Positions 33,351 through 44,930 of a DNA stretch of 64,000 bases are shown one piece after another. The first letter of the stretch is position 1. Every line of letters begins with the position of its first letter. The DNA lies in contig CM059624.1 in assembly GCA_030435675.1 (NCBI GenBank), forward strand, positions 1,450,769-1,514,768, read 5' to 3'. The notes under the pieces were generated by a model, which saw only the letters and a program-made list of their open reading frames with translations, was not told the origin of the DNA and ran no database searches. The position numbers and the translations under genes were made by a program. The stretch is from Steinernema hermaphroditum. Its lineage: Eukaryota; Nematoda; Chromadorea; Rhabditida; Steinernematidae.

Positions 33351-34292
33351 TAAAAGTCTGTTTGTTGTGCTCTATCTCATCTATCCAACAAAACGGCCGC
33401 TTTCGACAACCACTAGATAGGATGCCATATACACTCGAATCGGTTGTGTCCTTCCCTCAGGGCCATCTAAACAGTCTCCCTTCCCTGAGAACCTATCGGC
33501 CAAGTTTATAGACAGACTACAGCGACAAGGACCAGATGTCGAGTGAGATGCAAAGTAAGCCATGGTAGTGGCTGGAATCCACCTGGCTTCGCTCTTCTCG
33601 AATCACGTCGGGAAATCGCCTTCTGAGGACGACTATTCCACGCATAGGTTGTTGTATGTCTCTCATTTGTGCCCGCAGCGATTGGTCGGATTCTTCCTTA
33701 TCTTCCTCAGAAATGTGTTTTAAGGTCGTTGAGCGGTCGTTGTTGGCCGTCGTTGTTGGCACAATGATCGCCCCGGTTCCCAGAAAACTTGGATCGCCGC
33801 AGTTCCACTGTCTCGCCAGGAAAACCATTACTCATCGTCATAGTCCAGAAGATTCGTCGAAGGTCCGAAACTTCAATGATGGCTCCCCTACTTCATCCGC
33901 TGTTTTACACCATGTGTACCCCTATTTTAACCCCCCTCCCATGTTTATTCGACTAGTGGGATCGGTGCTTTCATTCTGGCGCATTCCCCTGCTTCGAACC
34001 GAGGAGAGGACCGGCAACTACGGTTTATATTTTGTGACTTTTATGGTTGATAAAACGTCGTGAAAGGCGTAATGCTGCTGATTTAAGATGGTAAACGGTG
34101 AAGTGATTAATTGGCAACCCGATCTAGAGTGGAATTTACATCTTTATTCCACAATTCCACTATAAAGGAGAAGCAAAATGCACACAAAAACATATATTTG
34201 CTAAGTGTGTAAATGGTTTGAGCTGTAGTTATAGATGCTGCAAATTCTCTTCCGTAATTCGTTATGATCATCCATATGGCCATAAAGTTTTA
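33351..34292. other. Spacer between convergent sisters R15 and R16, with repeat A
   Basis: Contains repeat A (33655-33830). Otherwise nothing is supported. Confidence 0.5.
33655..33830 (+). repeat. Dispersed repeat A
   Basis: Landmarks are 'cagcgattggtcgg', 'gagcggtcgttgttggccgt', 'ggcacaatgatcgccccgg' and 'agttccactgtctcgcc'. It lies between the two convergent sister genes. Confidence 0.75.
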
Positions 34293-35246
34293 TCAGGTGG
34301 ATCTTGGTTGTACAACAGAAACAATTATTTTCTTCTTTCTGCATAGCATATGAATCACTTTCCTTCTGAGACGCTTATTAATCGCTAGCGTCAGCACAGC
34401 AAACACACCACATTCAATCAGCCAAACCATATTAAGCATTATGTCCACGTAAACGAGCGCAGTGATCTCCGCGAAATAAGCAAACAGCTCATACATGACT
34501 TCGTTTGCAAACGTTATAATAGCCACAATAAACAGCCGTATCTCCGCTTTGTAAGAGCTTGATTGATCGGCCGAAGATTTTCGAAGCTTTAGAAGATGAA
34601 CAAAAACGATCAAGTATATCACAAATGTGGCTCCGAAAACAACAATATCATAAAATGGGTCAATAGCTGACATAATCTCCGATCCAGCGTTGCTATCGTA
34701 GTCCCAGAAATAGTATCGTTCACCTCTTTTGCCTCTATAAGTTACTCCAAAGTCTGGAATGGAGAGGATTACAGCAATAGCGAGGCACATCAACCATGAA
34801 ATCAACAAAAAAATGTTAGTAATTAGGTTATTATCAGCGTATGTAGGACGTATGAATATAAGAAGTCTATCGACGGCCAAGGCAAGGGTAAGCGCTACAT
34901 AAAGCCACCAGCTTGATTCGATGATAACGCCAAGTGCCTACAGCTCTTATTTAAAGGACCTCATGAAGCAGGAGCTTACCTTATCCAAGTAGTAGTCAAA
35001 CGTAGTTTGAAATATGGTCATAACGCCTCCAACAGCTAGAACGACTAGCTGCATCATGCAGGAAACGCATATGTTCTTGATGATCTTGTATGTATTCGTC
35101 TTGAATTCTTCCTGCCTGATGACCACCTAGAATTGCCGGCTAATTGTGCAACTAGCAGGTGGTTAACTTACGGCAAAAACCAGTGCATTTACCATGAAAA
35201 GAGCGGTTGCAAGTACCAGATAAAATATTCCCACAACGAGAGTCAT
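34293..35246 (-). CDS. R16: 7TM chemoreceptor-like protein lacking intron 3
   Basis: Predicted 288 residues from three exons: 35246-35172, 35126-34980 and 34937-34293. It is the inverted sister of R15: the exon 3/4 fusion reads VHLLKLRKSSADQSSSYKAE, the loop has GKRGERYYFWDYDSNAGSE, and TM6-TM7 match (TFANEVMYELFAYFAEIT, MVWLIECGVFAVLTLAIN). Exon 1 is shorter (25 codons) than in other copies; the first in-frame Met after a stop was used. Exon 2 has VIRQEEFKTNTYKIIKNICVSCMM. Confidence 0.88.
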
Positions 35247-36688
35247 GACTTGATCACTGCGGCGCTTGTCACCCATTCCGTTAGACGGAGATTGGCAGTT
35301 GTTATGACGGTATTGTGATGGAATTCGGGCGCACACACAGTAAATTGAATCATGTGTAGGAAGTCGTCATCGTGTTTCTGTGGAATATGATGAAAACTCG
35401 ATTGGCTTACAATGTTTTTCATGTATATGTATGACTCCGAAAGCACAACCTTATCCGCTTCTTATGCCGTACTGAAATCGGCTCTTGCTAGATGGGAAGT
35501 GAAACTAACGTTACTACAAAGAACTGTGCTAAATTTGTTACGTAACAGACGCGGGGATGGTCGCTTGACCAACTCTCATCTGACTGACGATGCTCATCAA
35601 GATGAGTCCAGTCGCCAATATGAGTTCGAAGGACTGGTCAGAACGGACATCTCATTTACTTGCGTATGAAGGCAACTAGCGTTGCATACAAATGTGAGCA
35701 CTCAGTAAGGCCTACGGCTTGACTCATCCCAATCAGTGTATTGAATTTTTGAGTGTACTTTTGTGACCAGGGGTTCCGACTTCCGCTCATCAGCCCAGCC
35801 CAGTCCGACCCGTTGGCCCTTTCACCCAGCCGATCTGATGATCGTCTAGCCAATATGTATTCCAACGTCCGTTTCAACGCGTTGGTTTGAGAGAGCACAG
35901 ACGAACAGAGGATTTCTTCCCGTACCAAAGCTGTCATCAGTACGTTTGCGGTTGTAGTGGTAGGTGCCCTCAAGGTGTTCGTGGGGGGACCATCCTGCCA
36001 ATCTGCGTCCTCCCCAGGCCAATTTGCTGCCTTTATATGCTACAGCAGGATTCACTACAACATCGTTTAACGGCTTTGGTAGCCTGATCGGGTGGGTTCA
36101 GTCATGTTCTGACTACTTTTGATCACTGTTGACCATTGGTCGAAAAACATGCTAAAAAGAGTCAATTAAGGCGCCACCAACTGAAGAAAGGCCTACGCTC
36201 CAATAGCCACCAGAATTGTACGGATATTCTGTTTTCAAGAATACGGTTATCAGCTGAATTTAAAAAGAACGGACGAAACTCGAATTCGGACTTGGAGGGC
36301 ATTACTCGCTTTATTGTGATGATTCCATAAACCATCGCAAAATCACAGATTATGTGAAACTGCCATTATAAATAATTGCTTTCACGAGTATTTGAGAAAC
36401 AAACACATCGACAATTTAAACGTTGTCTTATATCAGTCTTTTCCCTTTGGATAGTGGGATGACTATAGTTGGTTTGAGTCTGTCGAAGTAATCTATTTAA
36501 ATTTTTGCATTACCGTTTCCATAATCATATAATCGGCGGAACATTTATGCCCATCGGGGACTTGAACGTAGTTTGTTCGATTTCTTGATGTAGTTAGTTG
36601 GGATTGGTTTAGATAAACTTAATTGCTCAGCCGATTATTTCAAATGTCTCACACCTAGTGACCTATAAACGTTTAGACCAAAGAAGAC
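35247..36688. other. Intergenic, no gene seen
   Basis: 1.4 kb upstream of both R16 (minus) and R17 (plus). A degraded stretch at 35755-35860 faintly recalls repeats A or B; not called. Confidence 0.45.
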
Positions 36689-38407
36689 ATGATCGTCTTG
36701 TCCAACACCATTATTGGAATGGCTTATTTACTGGTGGCCACCATTCTCTTTCTCTTAAACGGACTCTTATTCTTGGTCTGTTTTCTCTGAATTTTAATAA
36801 ATGTAAAGAAGGATTTTAGGTGTTGACTATCAACAAAGAGTTTCACACGAATACATACCGCATCATCAAGAATCTCTTTGTCGCTTGTATGCTTCAGCTA
36901 TTTGTTATAGCCGCTGGCGGTATTATGACCGTAGCGCAGTCGAGTTTCAATCAGTATTTTGAGGCGGTAAGTATGGGGAGGGAGTTGACAAGGGGGTAAA
37001 TGGTCAATCCTTAAATTGGGACACAATCATGCAACACGACATATAGGGATGGACCCTATTCGTGCTCCCAGCAATCGGTCGGGGCAAGGTCAAGTGACCA
37101 ATCCTTAAATTAAGAGACCGGGGCTTCCACGTAAGCCCGACCACCTCTCGCCTGAAACGCCGCCAGTGTCGTCCGATGCGCATCAACTGTTAACCGTTAA
37201 CTGATCCAACAATTTCATTTCGCCCGCTAAGCCCCGCTACCAGAATCTGATCCTGAAGGACACGCTGCTTACCTGAGTGCAAAAACACCTATGAAATAGG
37301 CGAACGAACGCTGATGCCCTCCCACGAAGCAAAATTAACGATGGACTGTTGTCAAAGAAGGTTAGCCGTCCAGCAGCCCGAATTTGCATCCGATGGACTT
37401 CGCCATATGAAGTCTCATCGCCGGCAAGGCTTGAGTAGCCCATGAAACAATCGACTCACTAAAAACCGATTTGTGCAAAGCCTGGAACGAAATATCTTTC
37501 CTGATGGACACGATCGAAAATTTTCCAAAACGTTTGGAGGCCTGCATCGTGGCAGGAGGAGGTCGCTTCGAACTGAATCTGTCATATCTCACGTAGTTTT
37601 TGGTGTTCTTTCAGATGGTAAATTCGTTCTTGGTGTGAATGCTTTCCGACCTAATAAAACTTATGCCGGGCCCTGTATAATAGGAAAGAAACTGTCTGTT
37701 GTCTGTGGATTTCCCCTGAAATGTTTAGGCACTTGGCGTAATAATTCAATCAGCATGGTACTCGTACGTCGGAATCACGTTCACCCTGGCTGTAGATCGA
37801 TTGCTTTTATTTGTCTGTCGCAAGAATATCGATTACAGCATAGCTACGAAAGCTCTTCTAGTCCTCTCTTGGCTTCTCTGTCTGTCCATCGCAATAGTCC
37901 ACTCCTTTCCCAGTTTTGGGATCACGTACAGTAGAAATAATAGACATTATATCTGGGCGTACTCAACGGACCCCGGAGCTTTGCAAATGCTCCGTGTAGA
38001 GTCGTATTTTGACATGATTATGTTTTCTTTGGTTTTTGTTATGTACCTAAGTCTCGTAGCTTATCTGATCAAGGTACCTGAGTACAAGAAACGTTCATGA
38101 TACGATTCTTTAGCTAAAGATCTCATCTAAGTTGCCATCTTCAAAGGCTGAGCTTCGAATTCTCCTCGTAGCTATTATCTGCTTTATCTGCGAAGCACTG
38201 TACGTCATATTTGGTTACTGGATTCTTCCTGAAACGACTTTACCGGATCTTACCATAGTGATTGTGGTGAACTTTGCTTGGATGATCGAATGCGGACTGT
38301 TTGCTATAAGCACAATGGCTGTTAATTCGCGAGTAAGAAGGAGAGTGGCGGAGCTGGTTTTTGGAAAGAAAGATGTTGTAGTTGTTTTTAGACTGGAATT
38401 GAAATAA
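36689..38407 (+). CDS. R17: 7TM chemoreceptor-like protein with an expanded intron 2
   Basis: Predicted 290 residues from exons 36689-36775, 36820-36966, 37729-38073 and 38114-38407. Exon 2 ends YFEA rather than YxDK/R. Exon 3 has AVDRLLLFVCRKNIDYS and FGITYSRNNRHYIWAYSTDPGA, nearest to R1 and R2. TM7 is FAWMIECGLFAISTMAVN. Intron 2 is 762 nt. Inside it the head of repeat A (about 37055-37085) lies between two copies of 'caatccttaaatt' (37005-37017 and 37099-37112), as expected for an insertion. The TAA stop overlaps AATAAA (38403-38408). Confidence 0.88.
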
Positions 38408-39116
38408 AACGTTCCTTGCAAAGATTGTTAAACATGCTCATAGGGATTGAGTTCGCTCTATCTAACTATCGAAAGAATTCCTTATAACTGTTCTTACGAG
38501 TTTATTTCTCTTACTAATGGCTTACTCCTTGCGAGACAGTTCTTACTTGCAAATAAATAGGTGAACACAAGGTTTATTACACTAGCAAACAGATGGAAAA
38601 GGGCTAAATCTCTTTCTTCATAGGTAGATGATTTAAGTTGAAGTCGGCTGGTCTTCATAAGAACGACGGGTCGTGGACGATCGATGTCAACATCCACGGA
38701 GGCGACGTTGTTTTCGGTAGGATGGTGGTTAATCTACCGTTCTGAACAGTTCCTCGTTAACAATTTGTCACAAAGGGGTCGAAATTCAAGCAGATCATTG
38801 AACCTAAAATCAGATGTCACGGCGATAATAGCCGAAACACTGGTGATTACCTTGGAGTTGAAGCTCAATGTCAACTAACTGGCCCCTCACGACGGGACAG
38901 TTAGTTTGCATAGGTACCTTCGTCGTACCATCATAGACGATCCACCGCCATGAGCCTGCAATGTTCTGCTTTGGATGGCTTATGCCCGCCACGAGTCATG
39001 TGTCACTGTGATCCTTAGTGGAATCTGTGATCTTCACACCTGTGAGCTCTGATAACCATGTTGCTCTTCAGGATACACTATCAATAAAGGAATTAGGAGA
39101 CCTTTGCATGAGAGCG

Positions 39117-39465
39117 GGATAAGTGAGGAAGGTGGGGTAGGGCGGGAGGTGAGGTTCGGGATTCTTCGGGAGGGTCGATAGGGGAAGGCGGGCCATGGAG
39201 AAAGGGGGGAGGGGGCTCCGAGAAGTTCAGGTGGGTTGGGGCACAATTGGGACAAAGAGACGGGTGCGATGTTCTGGATTTCGATCTGGATATGCGAATT
39301 GACCTTTCTGTCTTCTCCGCGGGGTTCTTCTTGTCGACGCTCCTCTCAGCGACGGCTCTCCCTTGCGGATGCAAACTCCCGTCGCTTCTTGCTTCTTCCG
39401 TCGAAAGATGAGCTTTTGGCACTTCCGGCGAGGAGGGGGGGGGGGGGGAGGAGGGGGGCGAGACA
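39117..39465 (+). other. G-run cluster, G-quadruplex-prone
   Basis: The plus strand is crowded with G-runs of 3 to 14: 39117-39250 (for example 'gggagggggctccg') and the run at 39427-39456 interrupted only by single A bases. Composition differs sharply from the surrounding DNA. Confidence 0.85.
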
Positions 39466-40514
39466 ATCGGACTAACCTTGTTGCGCCTCGGGCGCACGCT
39501 TGGGACCACGGCGACGTTTGAGCAATCCAGAATGATTCGGATTGAAAGGCACCATTAAATCGGTTGGTGAATCTGAGACGATTCGCCTGCAGAGATAGAC
39601 GACAAACAACCTCTCTCTGTTGTCCGAATGATTTTATTGCGCCGTCGGCGGCGTGGGGCCGTGCGACGGCGCCTAAACGATACAAAAGTACAATCGTCGC
39701 GATTGCGCGACAACTCACGACATTTCGGCACTTCAGAATAAGCTCAGACCTAAACCGTTGCTCTAATATCTGCATATAAGCATAAAAACGTACGTCGTGG
39801 CTGCATCACGGAGTACCCAAAAGTTACTCAGAGTAGTCGGTTCTTCGTCCTCTGAAATTCGGCTTTGTTCTTTTCAATACACTCGTCCCCAATTGCGAAC
39901 TTGTAATTCACGTCTGAGTCGACCTTGTGCACCTCTAGAGCCTTTTCATTAGCAAATACGGCACGCACTCCTCGCTTCCTGGGGACCATCGGAAATATCA
40001 AGACTAGTCTTAGGGCCTAATCAATCTGTAGGCTATTCGTATCGACAACCAAATTAGAAATAGTACAACCGCGTCATAGGATAGCAATAGAAATAATTCG
40101 AAGTTGAACAAATAGGCTTCAGCGTCCTTCAGTGAGTCAGTGAGACAACGCTCTCCTTGCCCTAGCCCAAACAATACGACAGTCGCCCCCCTCGCCTGAA
40201 AGTGCAACTGCCGCCTTTTGATCTATCAGCGGCTCCCATCTCGCATCTAGGGAACGATTTGTCTTGCGTTGAGAGTTGCGCTGACGAGGCCCGCGGAGAG
40301 GGAACCTTGTTGTATGGTGTTAGGAATGAGAATCGTAACTGATCTTACACTAATCTATCAGACGGTAAAAGGGTTATGATGTGTTAACTAACGATTTACG
40401 ATTTATCTTCCCGAATCAACGGCTTACGCCGTGCAGAACGTCTCATATATGCACAAAGAAGAACGTAGTAATAGCGGTGGAGTAGAGCCAACGGAGCGGA
40501 GAGTCATCTTCGGT

Positions 40515-40580
40515 TCGGCTGGCGGTGTGGACTTCGGAGTTGCAACGCTTTTTCAGCTTCTCTGGCGGCGCGGGTAGAGT
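40515..40580 (-). repeat. Short repeat shared with 46853-46920
   Basis: On the minus strand it reads 'gaagctgaaaaagcgttgca' and continues 'actccgaagtcca'. The same segment with few mismatches is on the plus strand at 46853-46920. Confidence 0.7.
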
Positions 40581-40594
40581 CGGACGGTCGTGAC

Positions 40595-40785
40595 GGGCTT
40601 TTTTGGCGAGACGGTGGAACTACGGCTCCCTGGTGTTCCAGGCCTTCTGGGAGCCGGGGCGATCATTGCGCCAACAGCGACGGCCGAGAACGACCGCTCA
40701 CTTAACTCATTCGGCTCAGACAGCCTCAGAGAGAGAGCGAGTGGACGACCCGACCGATCGCTGGGGGCACAAATGAAAGACACCT
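40595..40785 (-). repeat. Dispersed repeat A, well preserved
   Basis: One of the two best copies. On the minus strand it reads 'cagcgatcggtcgggtcgtc', 'gagcggtcgttctcggccgt', 'ggcgcaatgatcgccccggc' and 'agttccaccgtctcgcc'. No coding capacity is evident. Confidence 0.85.
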
Positions 40786-40794
40786 GTGTTAACT

Positions 40795-40862
40795 AAGTAT
40801 TAGTTTCTGTTTAATTAGTTTCTGTTTTTTTTTCTGTGTTAACTAAACAGAAACTAATACTT
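40795..40862. repeat. Perfect 19-nt inverted repeat (hairpin)
   Basis: 40795-40813 and 40844-40862 are exact reverse complements, with a T-rich 30-nt spacer. A direct repeat 'ctgtgttaactaa' (40784-40796, 40833-40845) overlaps both arms. It lies directly next to repeat A. Confidence 0.9.
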
Positions 40863-42073
40863 TTGTACAAGGGAATCGTATTCATTGTATGTATGCTACT
40901 GGTAAAATTCTCAAAGTGCCCATGGACCCATCATAAGGTCTATGTCCTTGCCAGGAAATCCCAGGTGATGATGTGATCAACTGGATAACAATTGGTGGAA
41001 CAGATCTTTTCATCCCTAGAATGTCTTAGACGATAATCATATGTCTGGCCAATACACAGTCGTTTATTCCTATGTAGTGAGCGTATTCAACGATCAAGCT
41101 CGGCATTATAAAGGTCCCATTAGAATACACTTGGAATTAACGACTTGACACTAAAGGGTATTTTCCGTTTTTAAATCCCTTTGTCTGCAAAAAGGAAGAT
41201 ACCAGATACCGTAGTTATTGAGCTTTCAAGGTGCAGTATCGGGTGCACTGAGCCATCGTCACCGTCACTGCCACGGTCACGATAACTGGTTAAATGGGAG
41301 TGTAGTTGTGCTTCTAATAGTACACATATCTACATATGAGTGTCATGTCCTATCCCGATCTCATTGGATCTAATGATCAACGCGAGACTAATTGTTGAAG
41401 CAGGTGTTTTTGATAGCACTTTAGTGCCCTAATTACACGGATGGCAAAAATACCACGATGACAAGTGTTCTTCCCCGTTTTCCCGAACTGAACTCGAACC
41501 CTCATGTTCTGGGTCGTCAGGAGTGGTTCGGTCGTGGTTCTTGAGTCCATGGATTTCGAATCCAGCCCGCATTGAGAAGAAGGCCAAAAAACTCAAACCT
41601 GCGCCAATCGGAGTTCACCTTCACACGGAAGTCTTGATTCAATTGTGCTAGTTCTCTCGGATTCTTTACGGCACGCCGGTAGCGAGCGTCTGGGTCCGCA
41701 GATCAGACAACGGACCGTATTGTAGTAAACCCGCGTATGGTAAAGTCGCTGAATCTAAATAGTAAAAGTGGCACGCATTACCTAATGAAGTATCATGTTT
41801 TATGCATAATGTTTTGACAGCCATATCCAATGTTTTCGCTTATCCGAAGCGGAAACTATGAGTTGAATTATGAGTATAAACAGAGGTCGCCATTTGCGTT
41901 CACCTGTGTCGTTTCTTTCGATTGGAGACATGTGGTATGTAACCATAAACAGTCTAGTTTGGCATGGTTCTCTTGTAATTATTTATGGATTTGCGCTACC
42001 CATCTATTCTGATGTTTACCCGAATCTCCGTACCCCCGCGGGTGGTATAAATAGACTGTCGGGGATCGTCGTA

Positions 42074-42167
42074 CAGCTACACTTACAGCAGCTCTGAAGG
42101 CCGCTTTGGGTGGTACTTTTATCGTGGCCGAGTCGAAGTCGCTCTCTTGGCCGATATCGAAATTTAC
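42074..42167 (+). pseudogene. Fragment of receptor exon 3 (R18/R23 subgroup)
   Basis: An open segment encodes YTYSSSEGRFGWYFYRGR and then LLADIEIYY. It matches the loop after TM4 of R18 (42738-42828) with several substitutions. Neither the TM4 side nor the TM5 side is present. It lies 60 nt upstream of R18 exon 1. Confidence 0.9.
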
Positions 42168-42225
42168 TATCTGCGTTATCCAGCTATTTTGCCGATTACA
42201 ATTCCTGCAAATTGACTCGTTTCAG

Positions 42226-43224
42226 ATGGATCTTCTTCATGTCATAATAGGAATAATATACTTCGTTATATCAACAACATTATTCACCCTTAATGCTCTG
42301 ATGTTGGTGGTATGTAACCGCAAGCAGCACTTAAACTTCTGTCTGTTTTAGACTCTTCATCGCGCTAAAGATTTACATTCTGGCCCGCAGACCATCATCA
42401 AGTGCATACTGATATGCTGCATGATCCAACTGGTCCCGTTCGTTGTTGGTGGAATCATGACAATCGGTGATACAGAAATCCACTTTTACGTCGATAGGGT
42501 ATCTCATCCTCAAACTTTCCAACTAGCCTTCAGCTTTAGATACTCGGTGTAGCTGTGGAAGCGGCGTGGTTCCCCTACATAAGCCTCTCTCTGGCTCTAC
42601 CCGTCGATCGTCTTCTGATATTTGTCGCGTCGAAACGCTTGGTTCTACGAGCTCACATCACTCGCTTACTGATCACTGTGTCTTGGATGATAGGTGTCGC
42701 AGCTGTGATAGTCCTATGCCTACCCGATTTTGGTTATACTTACAACAGTCCTGAAGGCCGCTTTGGGTGGTCCTTTTATCGTGGTCGGGTCGGAGCCGCT
42801 GTGTTGGCCGACATCGAAATTTACTACGATCTTATAGCGTTCGGTGTGATTTTGATGGCCTATCTTGCGGCGCTAGTCTATATTGTCAAGGTAAATCATT
42901 TAAGTTTTCTATATTTCGAAATTCCGTCTTTAGTACAAATCGTCATTTTCGAGCTGCTCATCAAACGAAGTGCGTGTATTCATCATTGCTCTGGTATCGT
43001 ACATATACGAAGCGTTGTTCGTCGCTTGGAGTTTCGTTGCTCCGTCGTTACTCAGAAGTCGAGTGTCCATGAGAATAGTTGTGAACATCTTGTGGATGCT
43101 CGATGCTGGAATGTTCGCCCTGACGACGATGGTCATCTGCAAGAGCATGAGGAAAGAGATGAAGAAGCTATTCACTAAGAAGGCAAACGTTGTTTCTATC
43201 GTAAAAAGTTATATGTCCAGATAA
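42226..43224 (+). CDS. R18: 7TM chemoreceptor-like protein, 4 exons
   Basis: Predicted 290 residues from exons 42226-42309, 42352-42498, 42540-42890 and 42934-43224. With R23 it forms a divergent subgroup: the conserved NKEFxxxTYR after TM1 is replaced by HRAKDLHSGPQTIIK, TM3 is followed by PVDRLLIFVASKRLV, the loop after TM4 is NSPEGRFGWSFYRGR, and TM7 is ILWMLDAGMFALTTMVIC without the usual Cys. Exon 2 is still 147 nt. TTTCAG ends directly before the ATG, with no upstream donor in sight, which suggests a spliced-leader acceptor and essentially no 5' UTR. Confidence 0.88.
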
Positions 43225-43569
43225 ATTCTACTGCATAGAGCGATAACTTGTGCGGAGAGATCTTCTTTAATGCCATGCAATAGACATATAAGCCTGGGAA
43301 TCCTATTTTGATAACCGTTTGAATCAGGAGAACGTATCACTTTGCCAGCCATCACTTTAGGTTTTAGGCATGTGGATTACACATGTCGGATACCTCTTTT
43401 CTGTCAGATCAGCCGCGTTTATTGAATCATATCCGAATCAATCACATTTGGAATATTTGGCACCAATTTTAGGGTTTCCGTTATGTATAAAAAGCTAATT
43501 CCGCGAATCAGCTCTTTTCTCGACCCTTTGAATCCTTATAAAATAGGCAACTTTAGCATAGAGTACGCA

Positions 43570-43690
43570 CAGTATGGCCCCAACGATCGGTCGGGTAGTC
43601 CAGTCGTTCTCTCAGAAATGAGTCGAATGAGCGGTCGTTCTTGGCCATCGTTTCTTTTGTTAACACGATCGGTCGGGACGTCGTGTGGTG
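43570..43690 (+). repeat. Dispersed repeat A
   Basis: Landmarks are 'caacgatcggtcgggtagtc', 'gaatgagcggtcgttcttgg' and then a diverged end containing a second 'cgatcggtcggga'. Confidence 0.7.
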
Positions 43691-44454
43691 CGCCGCTGTA
43701 CAACACAAAAAAAAGGACAGATTGAGATATGAATGCAATGGTAAACGAAAGAGTTTACAACAAGTGCGGTAGTTACTCCAGATGTTTTCCCTTTTTACCA
43801 TAGATCAATCAAAGTCTTCTTTGCCCTACATCAAGTGGAGCTCAACTTGGTTATTGTTACTCACGCGAAGTAAATTGCCATCGGAATGCCAGTAATTGCC
43901 GCCAGATTTTAATACTGTGCTTTTACGAGTACGATCGGAAGTCCGTTTTTCCTTCTCTGTCTCGCTGTCTCGCTGGCTGGTGGTTGGCTCCATTGTATTG
44001 GCTCCATTGTACTCTCCCAGTATATCATCCTACCTGGAAACGATGATAAAGTGCATGCAATTTTCTGATTACGCACGCGAAGAAAAATTGTCAATTGCAC
44101 GAAAACAGTGTATATGAAATGTTCGAACATATTCACTGTAGTGTAATTCCGATGATCTATTTATTATGAATATAAAACCGCTTTTCGACAGCTCTGCATC
44201 CGCAGAAAACTGTGATTTACTGTATCACTTAAGTTTTTACACCTTGTGGTTTTGCACATTTCATATACATACCTTTATATGTATATAACAAAGTTCAACT
44301 CCACTTGATGAAGGGCAACGAAGTTCTCTCTTTATCTATAGGGAAAACACCTGGAGTAATTAGCCTACTTGTTGTGAACTCTTTCGTTTATAATTGTAGT
44401 CATTCTTCGATCTGCCCTTGTTTCTGGCGTTCCTTGTTTTTGTGTTGTAAATCG

Positions 44455-44640
44455 GCGGCGAGCGGTCGGTCCCTCCGGTCGCTCTCTGAGCGTTGGGTTG
44501 GTCAGACAGCAAACCCTGTGGCAGTTGTGAGTGTTCCGGCTTCCAGAGGGAATTGGGACACCCGGAAGCCGTAGTCCCACCACCGTTGACAACAAGATGT
44601 CCGACGCCAGAAATCCGACGCCCGACGCTGCGTGAGATGT
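44455..44640 (+). repeat. Dispersed repeat B
   Basis: Best B copy. Landmarks are 'tcgctctctgagcg', 'aaccctgtggcagttgtgag', 'cttccagagggaattgggac', 'caccgttgacaacaagatgt' and 'ccgacgccag'. It lies about 60 nt before a C copy. Confidence 0.75.
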
Positions 44641-44699
44641 CATCCCGAAGGTCGCCGACGCTCTCAGGACACCAACACTGAGGAAGACGCAACCCCCGA

Positions 44700-44930
44700 A
44701 CCACGGACTCATCTCTCCGTAGCAGATGCGAGCTCAGAAGCCTCCTCAAACGCCCCGAGAAGAAGAAGTTCGGCCGCCATTTCCGGAGTTTCGCCAATTC
44801 CCAGATGCCCCGTGAAGCGCGCCGTCTCCCACCGGTTCGACATCAACGCCGCTCCAGGAATGAAGCCGTCTATAAGTGATATCCTCTGTTGTCTATTAAT
44901 CTGTGTCATGCAAGGCGTAACGCCTTTGAT
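44700..44930 (+). repeat. Dispersed repeat C
   Basis: Landmarks are 'ggactcatctctccg', 'gaagaagaagttcgg', 'ggttcgacatcaac', 'aatgaagcc' and 'ctattaatctgtgtcatgca'. Collinear with 9215-9450. Confidence 0.75.

Larger units (their letters stand above)
38408..42225. other. 3.8-kb gene-poor, repeat-bearing interval
   Basis: Contains the G-run cluster (39117-39465), repeat A (40595-40785), a perfect inverted repeat (40795-40862), a tRNA-like relic (about 41515-41570) and a receptor exon fragment (42074-42167). Proline-rich minus-strand open frames at 39093-39775 are the by-product of G-runs and are not called as genes. Confidence 0.55.

Noticed and set aside
39093..39775. Proline-rich minus-strand frames of 138 and 182 codons
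   Set aside because: Proline and serine content follows directly from the C-runs opposite the G-run cluster; no start context, introns or family pattern.
41515..41570. Functional tRNA-Ser
   Set aside because: Only a T-arm-like palindrome and a weak A-box are present; acceptor and anticodon arms cannot be formed.
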